Counted from the stretch's first letter, positions 31,313-42,869 are shown. The stretch is 64,000 bases of DNA from Zygnema circumcarinatum (GCA_037447605.1 CM074805.1:821724-885723); one strand, 5' to 3'. Notes: a model not told the origin generated them from the letters alone. Numbers and translations: made by a program.

Positions 31313-32212
31313 AGTGGTATCAGAGCTCATGGTGACGCGGAGGACCACGTCAAGTTCAGCATACCGGCGTTCGATGGGCAGGATTACAAGGCATGGAGAT
31401 GGAGGTTGGTGCCTTTGCTTGTGGGCAAAGGGTTGCTTGGGTACGTTGATGGCAGCATCAAGGCGCCGGAGTTACCGGTTGGAGCCTCAGCGGAGCAGCA
31501 GTCGGAGCACGACGTGGCGCTCGCACGATGGAAGGCCAAGGACAACAAAGCCCTGACGCAGATTGTTATGAGCGTAAGAGGAAGTCCATCCTCTATGCTG
31601 TATGATCTGAAAACCTCTCATGCTATGTGGAAGTGTCTAGAGGAGATGTATGATGTGAAAGACAATGTGACTATAGTCAGTCTTTACACTCAGCTAGGCA
31701 AGATGAAGATGACTTCAGAGGAGAAACTAGAAGCTTATATGGTCAGATTTGATGCATTGATGGAGAGGTTCATAGCCTTAGGGAAACCGTTAGATGCAGA
31801 CCATAAGATAAGCCAGTTTCTAGGGGGTTTGCCCGGGAGATTCGAAGTTTCAGTGGCAGCCTTGAGGACAGTTCTGACCAATACCTCTATGACGCTTGAA
31901 CAAGTTAAGCGTAGGATAAAGGAGGAGGATTCGATTCAGGATGTCGGCGGCCAAGAAGAGAAGGTGCTCGCGTTGCACACTCGACCGAATCGAAGAGGAG
32001 GAGGCGCCCCGAAGTCAGCCCGAGGAGAACGCTCGAATGTGACATGCTTCACATGTGGCAAGACCGGCCACTACTCCAGCGACTGTTTCAAGAACAAAAG
32101 CAGTCCAGAGAGAAACAGAGAAACCAGTCATCCGGTAAGAAAGGCAGAGAAGGTGTCACCCACTTGTTCAAGTGCAAGAAGAGAGGTCACAAGAGTTCAG
32201 ACTGCAAGGTAG
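31226..32212 (+). CDS. gag: copia gag (nucleocapsid polyprotein)
   Basis: The frame begins at an ATG at 31226 (an upstream in-frame ATG is at 31205), still inside the 5' LTR, and runs through the primer-binding site without a stop. It encodes about 328 residues. The middle resembles the plant copia gag (UBN2-type) domain: PAFDGQDYKAWRWRL near the start and LFxxLxxxxM-type helices later. A CCHC zinc knuckle (CFTCGKTGHYSSDC) binds RNA. No later ATG would give a gag containing the conserved start, so initiation inside the LTR appears necessary. After the knuckle the frame ends at 32212, and pol continues in a different frame overlapping by about 170 bases. This is either a programmed shift or a one-base indel. 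A second knuckle in the pol frame has lost its first Cys. Confidence 0.85.
   Translation: MSSSIGTRTPMEGDASGEAGSSGGVPPPTSGIRAHGDAEDHVKFSIPAFDGQDYKAWRWRLVPLLVGKGLLGYVDGSIKAPELPVGASAEQQSEHDVALARWKAKDNKALTQIVMSVRGSPSSMLYDLKTSHAMWKCLEEMYDVKDNVTIVSLYTQLGKMKMTSEEKLEAYMVRFDALMERFIALGKPLDADHKISQFLGGLPGRFEVSVAALRTVLTNTSMTLEQVKRRIKEEDSIQDVGGQEEKVLALHTRPNRRGGGAPKSARGERSNVTCFTCGKTGHYSSDCFKNKSSPERNRETSHPVRKAEKVSPTCSSARREVTRVQTAR
31315..31326 (+). other. Primer-binding site (initiator Met-tRNA)
   Basis: TGGTATCAGAGC complements the 3' end of plant initiator Met-tRNA and begins two bases after the 5' LTR. This primes minus-strand DNA synthesis. It is also translated as part of the gag frame. Confidence 0.95.
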
Positions 32213-35200
32213 CAGTTGAGAGCAACCTCATGTTGGCAGAGAATACTGAGCACGATTTTGTGGGAAGGATTCAGGCAGAGGACCTGAAGCGGCCGTGGCT
32301 GATTGACTCCGGCGCTTCCACGCATATGTGCGGAGACACATCGATGTTCTCCAAGCTCGACAACTTGGAGAAGGCTCGCTCAGTTCATTCAGCAACCGGT
32401 GAAGGAGTCACCGTGACGAGAGGTGGAGCCGTGAGGATGGTCCTCGGAGACGGCTCAGTCATCAATGAAGACGATGTTCAGGAGAAACTGCACATTGGTG
32501 ATGTTCTTCACACCCCTGGCCTCATGCAGAATTTCATGTCTGTGAGCCAAGTGTGCAAGAAGGGATACAGTGTTCTGTTTGAGGAGAAGTCATGCGTGGC
32601 TATCCACTCAGAAACTGGGAGACAGCTGTTCAGGGGTTATGAGAGAGGAGGGCTGTATTATCTTGATTATAAGAGGGAGAATCATGAGGAGGTGAATGCA
32701 GTTTCAGAGAATGCCGTAGATGTATGGCATCGTAGACTTGGTCACTTACACCACAGAGGCATGAAGCTGTTGGCTGAGAGGGGGCTAGTCCGTGGGCTAG
32801 ACCCGGGTGTAGTGGAGAAGGAGTTGGGGGTTTGCCGTGAATGTGTGGAGGGCAAGGCGCACAGGAGACCATTCGTGAAGAGTGGAGACGAGTCCTATCG
32901 AGCGCGAGAAAAGTTGGAATTGGTACATTCTGACTTGTGTGGCCCGGTTACACCGGCGACCAGTGGCGGAGCGAGGTACTTCGTCACCTTCCTTGACGAC
33001 TATTCGAGGAAGATTTGGATCACACTCCTGAAGAACAAGTCAGAGGCTTTCGGAGCCTTTCGAGACTGGCTGAACCAGGCGGAGACAGAATCAGGACAGA
33101 AGCTGAAGGCTTTGCGCTCAGACAATGGCGGCGAATTCAAATCGAAGGAGTTCGCGGCGTTTCTGAAGAACCGCGGTATAAGGCATGAATTCTCAGCCCC
33201 CTATTCCCCACAGAGTAATGGAGCAGCTGAACGTGTGAATAGGACATTGGGGGACATGGCCAGGACCATGTTGATTGATTCCCCCTTTCCGGCTTCCTTT
33301 TGGGGAGAAGCAGTTTCTACGGCTGCTTACATTAGGAACAGATGTCCGTCTTCTGTTCTGAAAGACCAGGTCCCTGAGCAGATGTGGAGTGGGAGGAAGC
33401 CCACAGTTTCCCACCTGAGGACCTTTGGCGCGCGATGCTGGGCTGCACTGCCCAAGGCGCGACAGAAGAAGAAGTTCGACCCCCGAGCCGTGGAGGGCTA
33501 CGTGCTCGGCTACAACACCAGCAGCCGCACCTACAGGGTTTGGAACCCTCGACTGAAGGAAGTTCTCCAACACCAGACATCACAGGCTGATCAGACAGGA
33601 GTGCTCACAGCCACCCACACTCTCACACCTCACCTCCGTCTAGGTCGACCTTGAGATCAAGATTGAGGAGCAGAAACAGCTGGAGATAAGGGTGGGTGCT
33701 GTGTAGCTGTGCCAGCACGCCCAATGAAGGAGCTGAGTCAATTGGGGAGCCACAAGCTAGCCGGCCATGATGGCAGGACGCGCGGAGGCGCATGTGAGGA
33801 GCCGGCAGCCAGGCCGGCAGACTGATTCCCCCTTCAGACCCACTCAGGTGCAGGTGAATCATGCAGACGATTCCGTTTTCACGCTGGGAGACTCCAGGGA
33901 CTCGAAGCGGCCAGAGGCAGGCAATGTTAGCGAACATGCCCTCAGTGTTTTGTTCTATCACCCACCCGCAGATGTGCGAAGACAGTCCGAGGAGCAGCCA
34001 GACACGAGGCGACCAGCACCGGTCTCCGCCGACCAATCCTATCCAAGAGAGAGTGCCATCAGGTTCACTTGCACCTTGCTGGAGCTGCCCACCGTTTCAT
34101 GATTACCGAGCCACAGACCTTTGAGGAGGGCCACGACGGAGTCGATGGCCACAAAGTGGCGAGCGCGACTTGACAGCGAATGGAGCACCCTGACGAGAAC
34201 GGCAGCGTGGAGATTGGAGGGGGCTGCTTGTGAAGCAAGGCGAGCTATCGGTGCAAATGGGTCTTTGGAGTCAAGAGGAAGGTAGACGGAAGCCGTGGAC
34301 AGGTACAAGGCGTGGTTAGTGGCGAAAGGATACGGCCAGCAGTATGGGATTGACTACATGGAGACGTTCGCTCCAGTGGTAAAGTTCAATTCCCTGAGAG
34401 CCTTGATTTCCATTGCAGCGGCTGAAGGAATGCACGTCCATCAATTGGACATCAAGACGGCATTTCTGTATGGTGATCTCACGGAAGAGATTTACATGGA
34501 GCAGCCGGAGGGGAAGGTCGTCCCCGGGAAGGAGCACCTAGTCTGTCGACTGGTGAAGAGCCTGTACGGCTTGAAGCAGGCGCCGAGAGTGTGGACGAAA
34601 AGATTGACGATCTTTTGAGGAGGAATGACTTTGCTCGGTTTGAGACAGATCATTCAGTGTACCGTCAAGGAGAGGGGGCAGACATCATGTTCGTTGGGAT
34701 CTATGTCGACGATCTCATCATGGTGAGCCTCTCCCTTGAAAGAATCAGATCTTTGAAGGAATTGCTTCAGGCAAATTTCAAAATGTCAGATCTGGGAGAG
34801 GCGCAGTATCTGCTGGGAATGCAGCTGAAGAGGGGGCAGGATGGAAGCTTGTTTCTATGTCAAAGGAAGGATGCTTCAAGAGGGCTGCCCATTCTGATGC
34901 ATGCCAGCCGAGTTCCAGCTCACTGAGATCGGCACTAGGCTTTCGAAAGAGATGTCACCTTCGCCGCATGCGAACACAAAAGATGTTTGGAGTGCCATAG
35001 AGATCTGCTATCCTGGCAAGTCAATGTACTCAGATGATCGGAACGCGCCCGGACCTGGGCGAACGGTGAGCTCGGCCAGCTGATTCATGGAGAATCCGGG
35101 TCTGGAGCATTGGGAAGCCGTGAAGAGGATTTTCAGATATGTGAAGGGGACGCTCGATTACGGAATCAGGTATGAGAGGGGGCCAACCAGAGTGATTGGC

Positions 35201-35662
35201 TATACAGACTCAGATTGGGGAGGAGATGTCGATACGTCACGCTCGACTTCGGGTTTCGTTTACCTGAATGGAGGAGGAGCGATTTCGTGGAGTTCCAAGT
35301 TGCAGGACTCGGTGGCGTTATCGAGCACGGAGGGCGAGTACATGGGTGCTTGTCATGCTTCGAAGGAAGGAGTGTGGTTCATGCAGTTCTTTGAAGAATG
35401 CAAGAGGGACCAACGACCGATTACCTTGTTTACCGACAATCAATCGTCGATTGCCCTGGTGGGAAACCCTGTGTTCCACAAGAGGACCAAGCACATTCGG
35501 GTGCAGTACCATTATGTACGGGAGTTGGTCGAGGAGGGCTTGATTGAGGTGAAGTTCGTAGGCACCAAGGAGCAGGCCGCAGATATGCTAACAAAGGGAG
35601 TTAGTGGGGAAACACTATTAGTCAACGGGAGGTTGATTGGGCTGGGGCCCGCGCAAAACTAG
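32044..35662 (+). pseudogene. pol: copia pol: protease, integrase, RT and RNase H with frame breaks
   Basis: Segment 32044-33654 is one open frame. It holds the aspartic protease site (WLIDSGASTHMCGD), the integrase zinc-binding HRRLGHLHHRG...CRECVEGKAHR region and the integrase core (HSDLCGP, LRSDNGGEF, NGAAERVNR, the D-D-E triad). The frame then changes repeatedly. Reverse transcriptase pieces lie at 34295-34618 (QLDIKTAFLYGDL, SLYGLKQAPR) and 34591-34926 (YVDDLIM, the catalytic pair of Asp). RNase H is at 35087-35662 (YTDSDWGGD, LSSTEGEY, TDNQSS). The link 33655-34290 is not open in one frame. At least four shifts separate the domains, so the copy probably cannot make a working polyprotein, unless some shifts are sequencing errors. 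Confidence 0.92.
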
Positions 35663-35681
35663 AAGTTCCAAAGAGGGGGAT

Positions 35682-36688
35682 TGTTAGTGTATGATAGTTA
35701 GCATGTTTTGTTGGAACATTAGTTTTGTGTGTTTGTGTTGTGTGTTTCCTTGGCGGCGGTGCGCGCCTAAGTTAGTAGGCGGCGGTACGGACATTTGGTC
35801 GGTGGAAGAGGCGCGGCGCGGCGGAGTCAGAAGTGACGAGGCGCGACGCGACGAATCGGAAAGTGACGTGGCGCGGACGCGGCCGCGGAGCGAATTGAAG
35901 ATGTGGCGCGACGCGCGAATCTGCGCGCGAATCGGAAGTGACGCGGCGCGGCGTCAACCTTTGGATTGAACGATTCGGACTTGACGCGATGCGGCGTCAA
36001 AATGTCGGCGCGCGATTCATCATTGTACGGAGCGGCGTCAGATGTCGGTGGCGTGCGACGACGCGGAGTTTGACGCGTCATCAATCTTGGAGGCGGGGTC
36101 AGATCCTACGGCGCAAGACGTGGATTAGCTTAGAGGCCGAGTCGGATCTGACGGAGGAAACGTACGGGATCCGTGTGAGCCGACGAGGATCCGACGGCGC
36201 AGGATGAGGATCGGGATAGGGCCCTTGCGGGCCGCTAGCCGATGTTGTGAGCTTCGTTGTATGGTAGTGTCACGGATGTTGTGACATAGTATATAGTGTG
36301 TTGTTTTGTTTGGTTGTTTATCTTAACTTCTGGATCACCAGCGTAGCTATTGTAGACTCTGAGAAGCTGTTGCTCGTGTTGCTTAACACTACACTTGCTT
36401 GTGCTGCGAGGTAGTGGGCTTTTGAGTTTATTGGGCTAGTTGAGAGGGGGTCTCTCAATTGTGGTGTTAAGATCATTATTAAGGAGTTTTAGAGCCGAGA
36501 GCTTTCTCCTATCCTTTTCTCTCTGTTATTCCGCTGTGCATATTCTGAGAGGTTCACTCTGTGAGTAAAATGGGCTATGAGTGAATGTGAGAGTTTGGGA
36601 AATGTCATCATCGATTGGAACGCGAACTCCGATGGAAGGTGATGCGAGTGGAGAAGCCGGCAGCAGTGGAGGAGTCCCTCCACCAACA
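35682..36688 (+). repeat. 3' LTR of copia element
   Basis: 1007 bp, about 99.4% identical to the 5' LTR by eye. It directly follows the polypurine tract and ends CCAACA before the CAACT duplication. It carries a second copy of the gag N-terminal codons, which run into flanking DNA. Confidence 0.95.
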
Positions 36689-36693
36689 CAACT

Positions 36694-39130
36694 CTCTCCC
36701 CATTTCGTCCTCACTCCTGTCTTTTTTTTTTTTATAGAGTCAAGCTTTATGAACGGAATTTTGGTTTTGTTTGCTTCATGAACGTCTTGAAGTACTTTTT
36801 TCTGGAGATATTACAGAAGCAATCACGACTCTGCATCCAGCGAAGACCTTCCACAAGTTCTTCCTGAAACCATTGTCCAGTTCACACATGTTATTGTCTT
36901 TGATCTTTCACCTTTGACAGCAGCTTTGCTTACGGGGACTGATGCCCGCGGTTGCTCGCTGTTCGTTCCACGTCTGTGCTGCACATCCTATTGTTACATG
37001 GTCAATCAGAAGACAATTGCGCGCTGCTTCTGCCTGTTTCTCCCTCCACCTCTATCGCTAGCTTTCTCGTTCAAAATCGTCTTATCCCCATAGCCCCCGC
37101 CCCCCACCCAAAACTTCGCTGCCCCGGGCTCGTTCTGCCCCTTCCCTGTTCCCCACTGCGTCTCTCCCTCGCCATTTAGTCACCCGCCATTTGTCTCTTT
37201 ACTGTTCTACCCATTGTGCCACTCCAAGCTCCTCTCTTCCTGCTTCCCTCTCGCACACAAGGCCTTCTGCGGGCGAACAGGCCCATTTCCAATCCAGTCC
37301 CCTAAACATGTTTTACGCAGCTTACATAGTTGCCCTAAAATCTGATACTAAGTTGTGCCATGATACAACACCCTGCGGTATCTTCCTGTACAATGGAGGC
37401 GACTTTACAAGCGAAAAAAAATTGTTGATAGCCTGAATCTCAGATTCTGCAAGAGATTGGAAAGGAACTCCGGGTGGTCTTCAATGTGCGATTCAGTTTT
37501 CTCCCTTAGTAGTTCGCTGCCTCCCTATTAGATTTGCCGTTCATTGTTTCAAAAATCGGTCCTGCACCCCTCCCTTCAAGTTCAGGGTACTAGTGGTTTT
37601 GAGCACTTCAGAAGAGTTGAGGATCACAAGTACCACTGTAACTACATGAAGCCCATCGTCTCAATAGACTGCCTAAACAAAACAAAACAAAACACAGTCC
37701 TTATTTTTCACATGAAAAAAAGAGAGATAGTTGGTCGAGTGGGGTATGCTTAACGGACGTAATGCAGCAAAATCATTAAGTCAGGGACCCACCTTACACA
37801 CAGTAAAAGGCGGATAAATGTTTCTAGAAATAACAGAAACTCGATGTTTGTTAACTTACTCTGAAGAAGCCTTTTCAAACCATCTCACTGGAAGCGATAA
37901 GCCGATACGACCCCAATAGAACTTCAATGTGGGAGAGTCGGCAGCATCGCGTAGAATGGAGGTAATAGAAACCCAGATCAGCGCCTGCGTGGAAAAGTTG
38001 AAGACTGGTTTATAACTAGAAAACAGTAACAAATGGAGTAAGAGTATAGAAACATGCTATGGGTTGCTCCATGTCGTGCACCTTCCCCCCTCCTCTCTTT
38101 GCCCTCCCCGTCCCCCTCCCCCTCGCCCTCCTCCTCCAATGAATTTGGTGCAAAGTGTCACATCACGATGGATCAACTCGTTTTTTGCTGCTTGAACTAT
38201 CTCTAATCCTCCAGTTAAGGAAAGGAAAAAGCCATTTGAAACCAGCTAGTGAGGCAAAGTATTGATTAAGCAAAAGCCTCTTGAAGCCATTCTGGACCTT
38301 TTTGGCCTTGACTCCTGTCAAAGAGGTGATTTGGAGATCCTTTATCTTCCCAGTAAGTAAAGTATCGTAAAACACTCGCTTTGCTCCAGGCTCCCCTTCT
38401 CCAAATGTTACGTAAGTCTGTTCCCATAGGTAACACTCAAACTCGCCTTCGTCGTTCATTTCAAAGCCTGTTCACGAATGCTCAGTGCCCCAGACGCTAC
38501 GTATCAGCAAGAAAAACTCTCGAATTTCAAGTTCCTTCAACGACTGGACATTCCAGAAATGCGATGCTGCGAGTGAAAGAGGCTGTTCTACCAGGATGAC
38601 GTAATCGTTCAGGAAAATCACGAAATTCTGAATGATCGAGATCATCTGATGGACTTGGCTGACACTTAGAATCCTCAAATGCATCATCGTGAGAAGCAAA
38701 CCGTCATCGTCTGTCGCTTTTCCGCATATTCATAGAATTTCATTGACCAAACTGTTGACTCGCTTCTTTCCAATGTTCTCCTGCGCATGTAAGACTTGCA
38801 GCAAGCATACAAAACCATGCAATTCGTTCATGTTTCCGCACCTTTTACGCCCGTCCTAAGCAACTCTCGGTGGTTAAAAGTGCATTTGCTTCGGAGAACG
38901 GACCCTTAACTTCTCGGGAATGAGGCCTGGCGGCAGATGCCTCTCTGTCAGCGCACGGGAGGCGGCGGTCCTCGGCCATTCCTTGGCCGGCGAGAGCAGA
39001 GAGAGTTACAGCAGGCCGACGATGACAGGAGGGAGGGCAACGCCCGACCTCCAAGACTACCATCAGGAAAACGGTTCCATGTCATAAATCGTTCGCCAGT
39101 TCAACTGGAGCGGGACAGGCCTCGATTTTG
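36694..39130 (+). repeat. Left arm of a 7.3-kb inverted duplication
   Basis: From CTCTCCCCATTTCGTCC at 36694 inward, the sequence is the reverse complement of 44029 and inward. Matching landmarks include a poly-T stretch (36721-36733 versus A-run 43990-44000), the same 75-codon frame at 36952-37179 (+) and 43771-43544 (-), and a DUF538 exon 3 at 37984-37856 versus 42741-42869. Farther in, around the first DUF538 intron, the left arm becomes more similar to the other DUF538 repeat (near 40300-41030). The outer edge coincides with the copia insertion site. Confidence 0.85.
37856..39063 (-). pseudogene. Chimeric single-domain DUF538 copy with a frameshift
   Basis: Minus-strand exons at about 39063-38904, 38467-38298 and 37984-37856 correspond to a DUF538 (PF04398) domain. 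Exon 1 has HLPPGLIPE and its intron 1 resembles the first repeat of the intact gene at 40384-42869. Exons 2-3 (NDEGEFECYLWEQTYVTFGE, then LTGVKAKK and WFEKASSE) resemble its second repeat. This copy is therefore a recombinant of the two halves. Near 38910 the sequence corresponding to GAGACAGTTC in the intact gene reads GAGAAGTTA. One base is missing, so exon 1 no longer joins exon 2 in phase. The upstream codons corresponding to the N-terminus also contain a stop. It is probably not functional. Confidence 0.7.
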
Positions 39131-40383
39131 GCTTCTCACAAAAAAAAAAAAAAAAACTTTCGAAACCAGTTTCTCAAAAAAAAAAACCTCCCATTTGTGA
39201 ACACGATTCATTTTGAGAAATGAGGAAATGACATTGTGAATTCTTTTCTCAACACAATATTTGGGGAGAACCAATGGAACATTGAACAATCAATTAGCAT
39301 TCGTGTTCAATTTGCGTCTTCCGCAGGTCCACCAATCAACAATGAGATTTTAGCGGATCGCAAAGTGCATGGACCCGTCGGTCCGTACAGAAGTTGTTGA
39401 TCGGCTCGCGGGAAGAGTCGTACGGAAAAAATGAGGCCGGTTTTTTTTTTTTTTGGTTAACCGGATCCCTCGAATCGCACGGAACTCAACGTGACTAAAA
39501 TTGGACTCCACACGTGCGACCGAACACATCGAGTCTTTAAACTTTTTCCTTAAAACCTTTCGCCTTCCTAAATCGAACAAGTTTCGACCTGGATTGTTCA
39601 AAATTCAACCCTATATTCAATAAGATTGAGAATTGAGAAATTAAGGAATATCGTTTCTCAACTCCTCAACCTGTTCGGTTTTACGGTTTAGATCAAGCCG
39701 CTACAGAAACTGCTCCAGCGCTTTCACGAGGGAGCGAGGGACGCCCTTGTTGGCGAACGTGCGCGCAAGCCCTGTGCAATGTGCGTGCAATTCCCTCTAT
39801 GTGAATGCTGTAAACAACTTGCATGCGATTTGTACTTCGCAACATGGAAGTCCCCTCTGCCTGAGGCTGGCCAAGCGCGGGTGCAAAGGCATCGGCGGCA
39901 CCTCGCCTCGGGCCTTCCGAGCCGCCGGCGCTGCCCTCTGGTCGGGTCCGTTGCAGCGCCAACAGCGACGGCCGCTGCGTGTAACTGTAACTGGACTACG
40001 TGCGAATATAAGAGCATAGAACGCTGGATTTGAAACTGTTCAGGAGCATGGAGCACTGCATACGTACCGTGGCTTCCGACGGTCTAGAGTTTGTAACTGT
40101 GTAACTGTTCTTTGTGGTTGCGTGTGCCAATACAGAACCATACGACGCGAAACGCAAGCATCGCGTCACGGTCAGCTCTTCCCCATTTGTGCCCCTAATT
40201 GCCGCATCAAATGAACAAATGAAAACATCAAAAATGTGAAATACGGTCCACGAACCGAAATATCATAAATACTGTCAGTCCTCCCGATATTGAACCGTAT
40301 TGAGATATCCCTGACGGAGGGTCAATGTCACGCTCCATGGAAAACTTCCAGCGCCTGTCCCGGGCCAGCTGAACCGGAAAACG
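39131..40383. other. Spacer between the inverted and intact DUF538 copies
   Basis: The spacer contains A/T runs (39141-39156, 39177-39186, 39441-39454) and a 22-base motif (39665-39686) identical in reverse complement to 30268-30289. A GC-rich stretch lies at 39850-39990. Upstream of the intact gene, 40250-40312 is rich in ATAT/TATTG and GATAT words. Short frames at 39724-40056 match nothing. The promoter of the intact DUF538 gene should lie in its right part. Confidence 0.4.
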
Positions 40384-42869
40384 ATGTATCACATGGAACC
40401 GTTTTCCTGCTGTCTTGGAGGGCGGGCGCTACCCTCCCTCCTGTCCTCGTCGCGCTCGCGTGCCCCTTCTCTGCTCTCGGCGGCCATGGAATGGCCGAGG
40501 ACCGCCGCCTCCCGTGCGCTGACAGAGAGGTATCTGACCGCCGCCTCCCGGGCGCTGACAGAGAGGCATCTGCCGCCAGGCCTCATTCCCGAGACAGTTC
40601 AGGGTCTGTTCTCCGAAACAAATGCACTTTTAAGCACAGAGAGTTGCTTGGGACGGGCGTAAAACATGCGGAAATATGGACGAATTGCATGGTTTTGTAT
40701 GCTTGTTGCGAGTCTTACATGCGCAGGAAAACATTGGAAAGAACCGAGTCAACAGTTTGGTCAATGAAATTCTATGACTATGCGGAAAAGCTACAGATGA
40801 TGACGGCTTGCTCCTCACGATGATGCATTTGAGGATTCTGATTGTCAGCCAAGTCCATCAGATGATCTCGATCACTCAGGATTTCGTGATTTTCCTGAAC
40901 GATTACATCATCCTGTAGAACAGCTTCTTTCACTCGCAGCATCGCATTTCTGGAATGTCCAGTCGTTGGAGGAACTTGAAATTCGAGAGTTTTTCTTGCT
41001 GATACGTGGCGCCTGGGACACTGAGCATTCATGAACAGATTTTGGAATGGACGACGAAGGCAAGTTTGACTGTATTTTAAGTGGGAATACTTACGTAACA
41101 TTTGGAGAAAGGGAACCTGGAGCAACGCAAGTGTGTTACGAAGATGTCCTTAGTGGGACGATAAAGGATCTCGAAATCACCTCGTTGAAAGGAGTCAAAG
41201 TCAAAAAGGTTCGGCTTGGCTTCAAGAGGCTTTTGCTTAATCAACACTTTGTCTCACTGGATGGTTTCAAATGGATTTTTTATTTCCTTAACTGGACGAT
41301 TAGAGGTAACCCAGGCACCAAAAGCGAGTTTGCATCGTGACGTGACACTTTGCACCACATTTATTGGAGGGGGAGAAGGAGGGGAACGGGGAGGGCAAAG
41401 AGAAACGGCGGGAAGGTGCACAACATAAAGCAAACCATAGCATGTCTTCATACTTCTAATCCATTTGTACTATTTTCTAGTATAAACAAGTCGTCATCTT
41501 TTCCACGCAGGCGCTGACATGGGTTACTGTTACCTCCATTATACGCGATGCTGCCGACTCTCCCACATTGACGTACTCTTTGGACCGTAACGGCTTACCG
41601 TTTCTAGTGAGATGTTGTGGTCATAACGGCTTCTCGCTTCCTGTGAGCTGGTGTGAACGTGGAGAAATTCAGCGCGTGGACTGTTCAACCTTCCAGGATA
41701 TTTTTGGATGTGCACCGGTTCGTGGTCTCTTTGATGGGGAAAACTGGCGGAGCGTGTGCACCGACGATGTGCTGACAGTGATGCATCTGCCGCTAGGCCT
41801 CCTTCCCGGTTCTGTCATAGGTCTGTTTCCGCAGAAAAATGCACTTCCAAGCGCAGAGAGTTGCTTGAGTCGGGCGTATAAGATGCGAAATTATGAAAGA
41901 AAACATGATCTTGCATGCTTGCGAGTCTTATAAGCGCAAAAAAATACTGGAAAGGAAAGAGTCAATAGTTTGGCCAATCAAAATCTATGACTATGCGAGA
42001 AGTTACATTAGTGTCAGTTTGCTCCTCACGATGATGCATTTGAGGTTTCTGATTGTCAGCCAAGTCCATCAGATGATCTAGACCACTCAGAATTCCGTGA
42101 TTTCCGTGAGCGGTTTCATCATCTTGACAGAACAACTGTTTGCACTTGCCGCAATGCATTCCTAAAATGTCCAATCGTTAAAGGAACTTGAAATTCGAAA
42201 GTTTTTTATGCTGATACGTGGCGCCTGGGGCACTGAGCATTCATGAACAGGCTTTCAAATGAACGACGAAGGCGAGTTTGAATGTAACCTATGGGAACAG
42301 ACTTACGTAACATTTGGAGAAGGGGAGCCTGGAGCAAAGCGAGTGTCTTACGATACTTTACTTACTGGGACGATAAAGGATCTCCAAATCACCTCTTTGA
42401 CAGGAGTCAAGGTCAAAAAGGTTCGGCTTGGCTTCAAGAGGCTTTCGCTTAATCAACATTTTGTCTCACTACATGGTTTCTAATGGATTTTTTCTTTCCT
42501 TAACTGACGATTAGAGATAACCCAGGCACCAAAAACGAGTTTGCATCGTGATGTGACACTTTGTACCACATTCATTGGAGGGGGGGGGGAAGGGGGAGGG
42601 GAACGGGGAGGGGAACGGGGAGGGCAAAGAGAAGAGGGGGGAAGGTGCACCACATGGAGCAACCCATAGCATGTTTCTATACTCCTACTCCATTTGTACT
42701 ATGTTCTAGTTATAAACAAGTCTTCAACTTTTCCACGCAGGCGCTGATCTGGGTTTCTGTTACCTCCATTATACGCGATGCTGCCGACTCTCCCACATTG
42801 ACGTTCTCTTTTGGTCGTAAGGGCTTTTCGCTTCCAGTGAGATGGTTTGAAAAGGCTTCTTCAGAGTAA
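40384..42869 (+). CDS. Two-domain DUF538 protein
   Basis: Exons 40384-40603, 41039-41208, 41511-41820, 42251-42420 and 42741-42869 join in phase to 332 residues. DUF538 (PF04398) proteins are plant-specific, usually 140-180 residues with one domain, often stress-induced and of unknown biochemistry. Domain 1 shows HLPPGLIPETV, then DDEGKFDCIL, TYVTFGE, LSGTIKDLEITSLKGVKVKK and WVTVTSIIRD. Exon 3 continues without a stop straight into a second domain start (DVLTVMHLPLGLLPGSVIG). Then come NDEGEFECNLWEQTYVTFGE, LTGTIKDLQITSLTGVKVKK, and ALIWVSVTSIIRD ending WFEKASSE. Both repeats share intron positions and phases, so the gene arose by tandem duplication with exon fusion. Exon 1 contains an in-frame 36-bp duplication (40502-40573). 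The N-terminal 50 residues do not form a clear signal peptide, so a 5' exon may be missing. Donors GTCTG and GTTCGG are weak but repeated in every copy. Confidence 0.72.

Larger units (their letters stand above)
30304..36688 (+). mobile_element. Ty1/copia LTR retrotransposon with CAACT target-site duplication
   Basis: A 6.4-kb element is bounded by two 1.0-kb LTRs that start TGTTAG and end CAACA. It is flanked by a perfect 5-bp duplication CAACT (30299-30303 and 36689-36693). A primer-binding site matching initiator Met-tRNA (TGGTATCAGAGC, 31315-31326) lies 2 bases after the 5' LTR. A polypurine tract (AAAGAGGGGGA, 35670-35680) precedes the 3' LTR. The domain order is gag, protease, integrase, reverse transcriptase, RNase H, which defines Ty1/copia. 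The LTRs differ at only about six positions, so the insertion is young, yet pol is interrupted by several frame breaks. Confidence 0.97.

Noticed and set aside
39724-40056. Frames in the spacer between DUF538 copies
   Set aside because: No splice context, no family match and overlapping frames on both strands.
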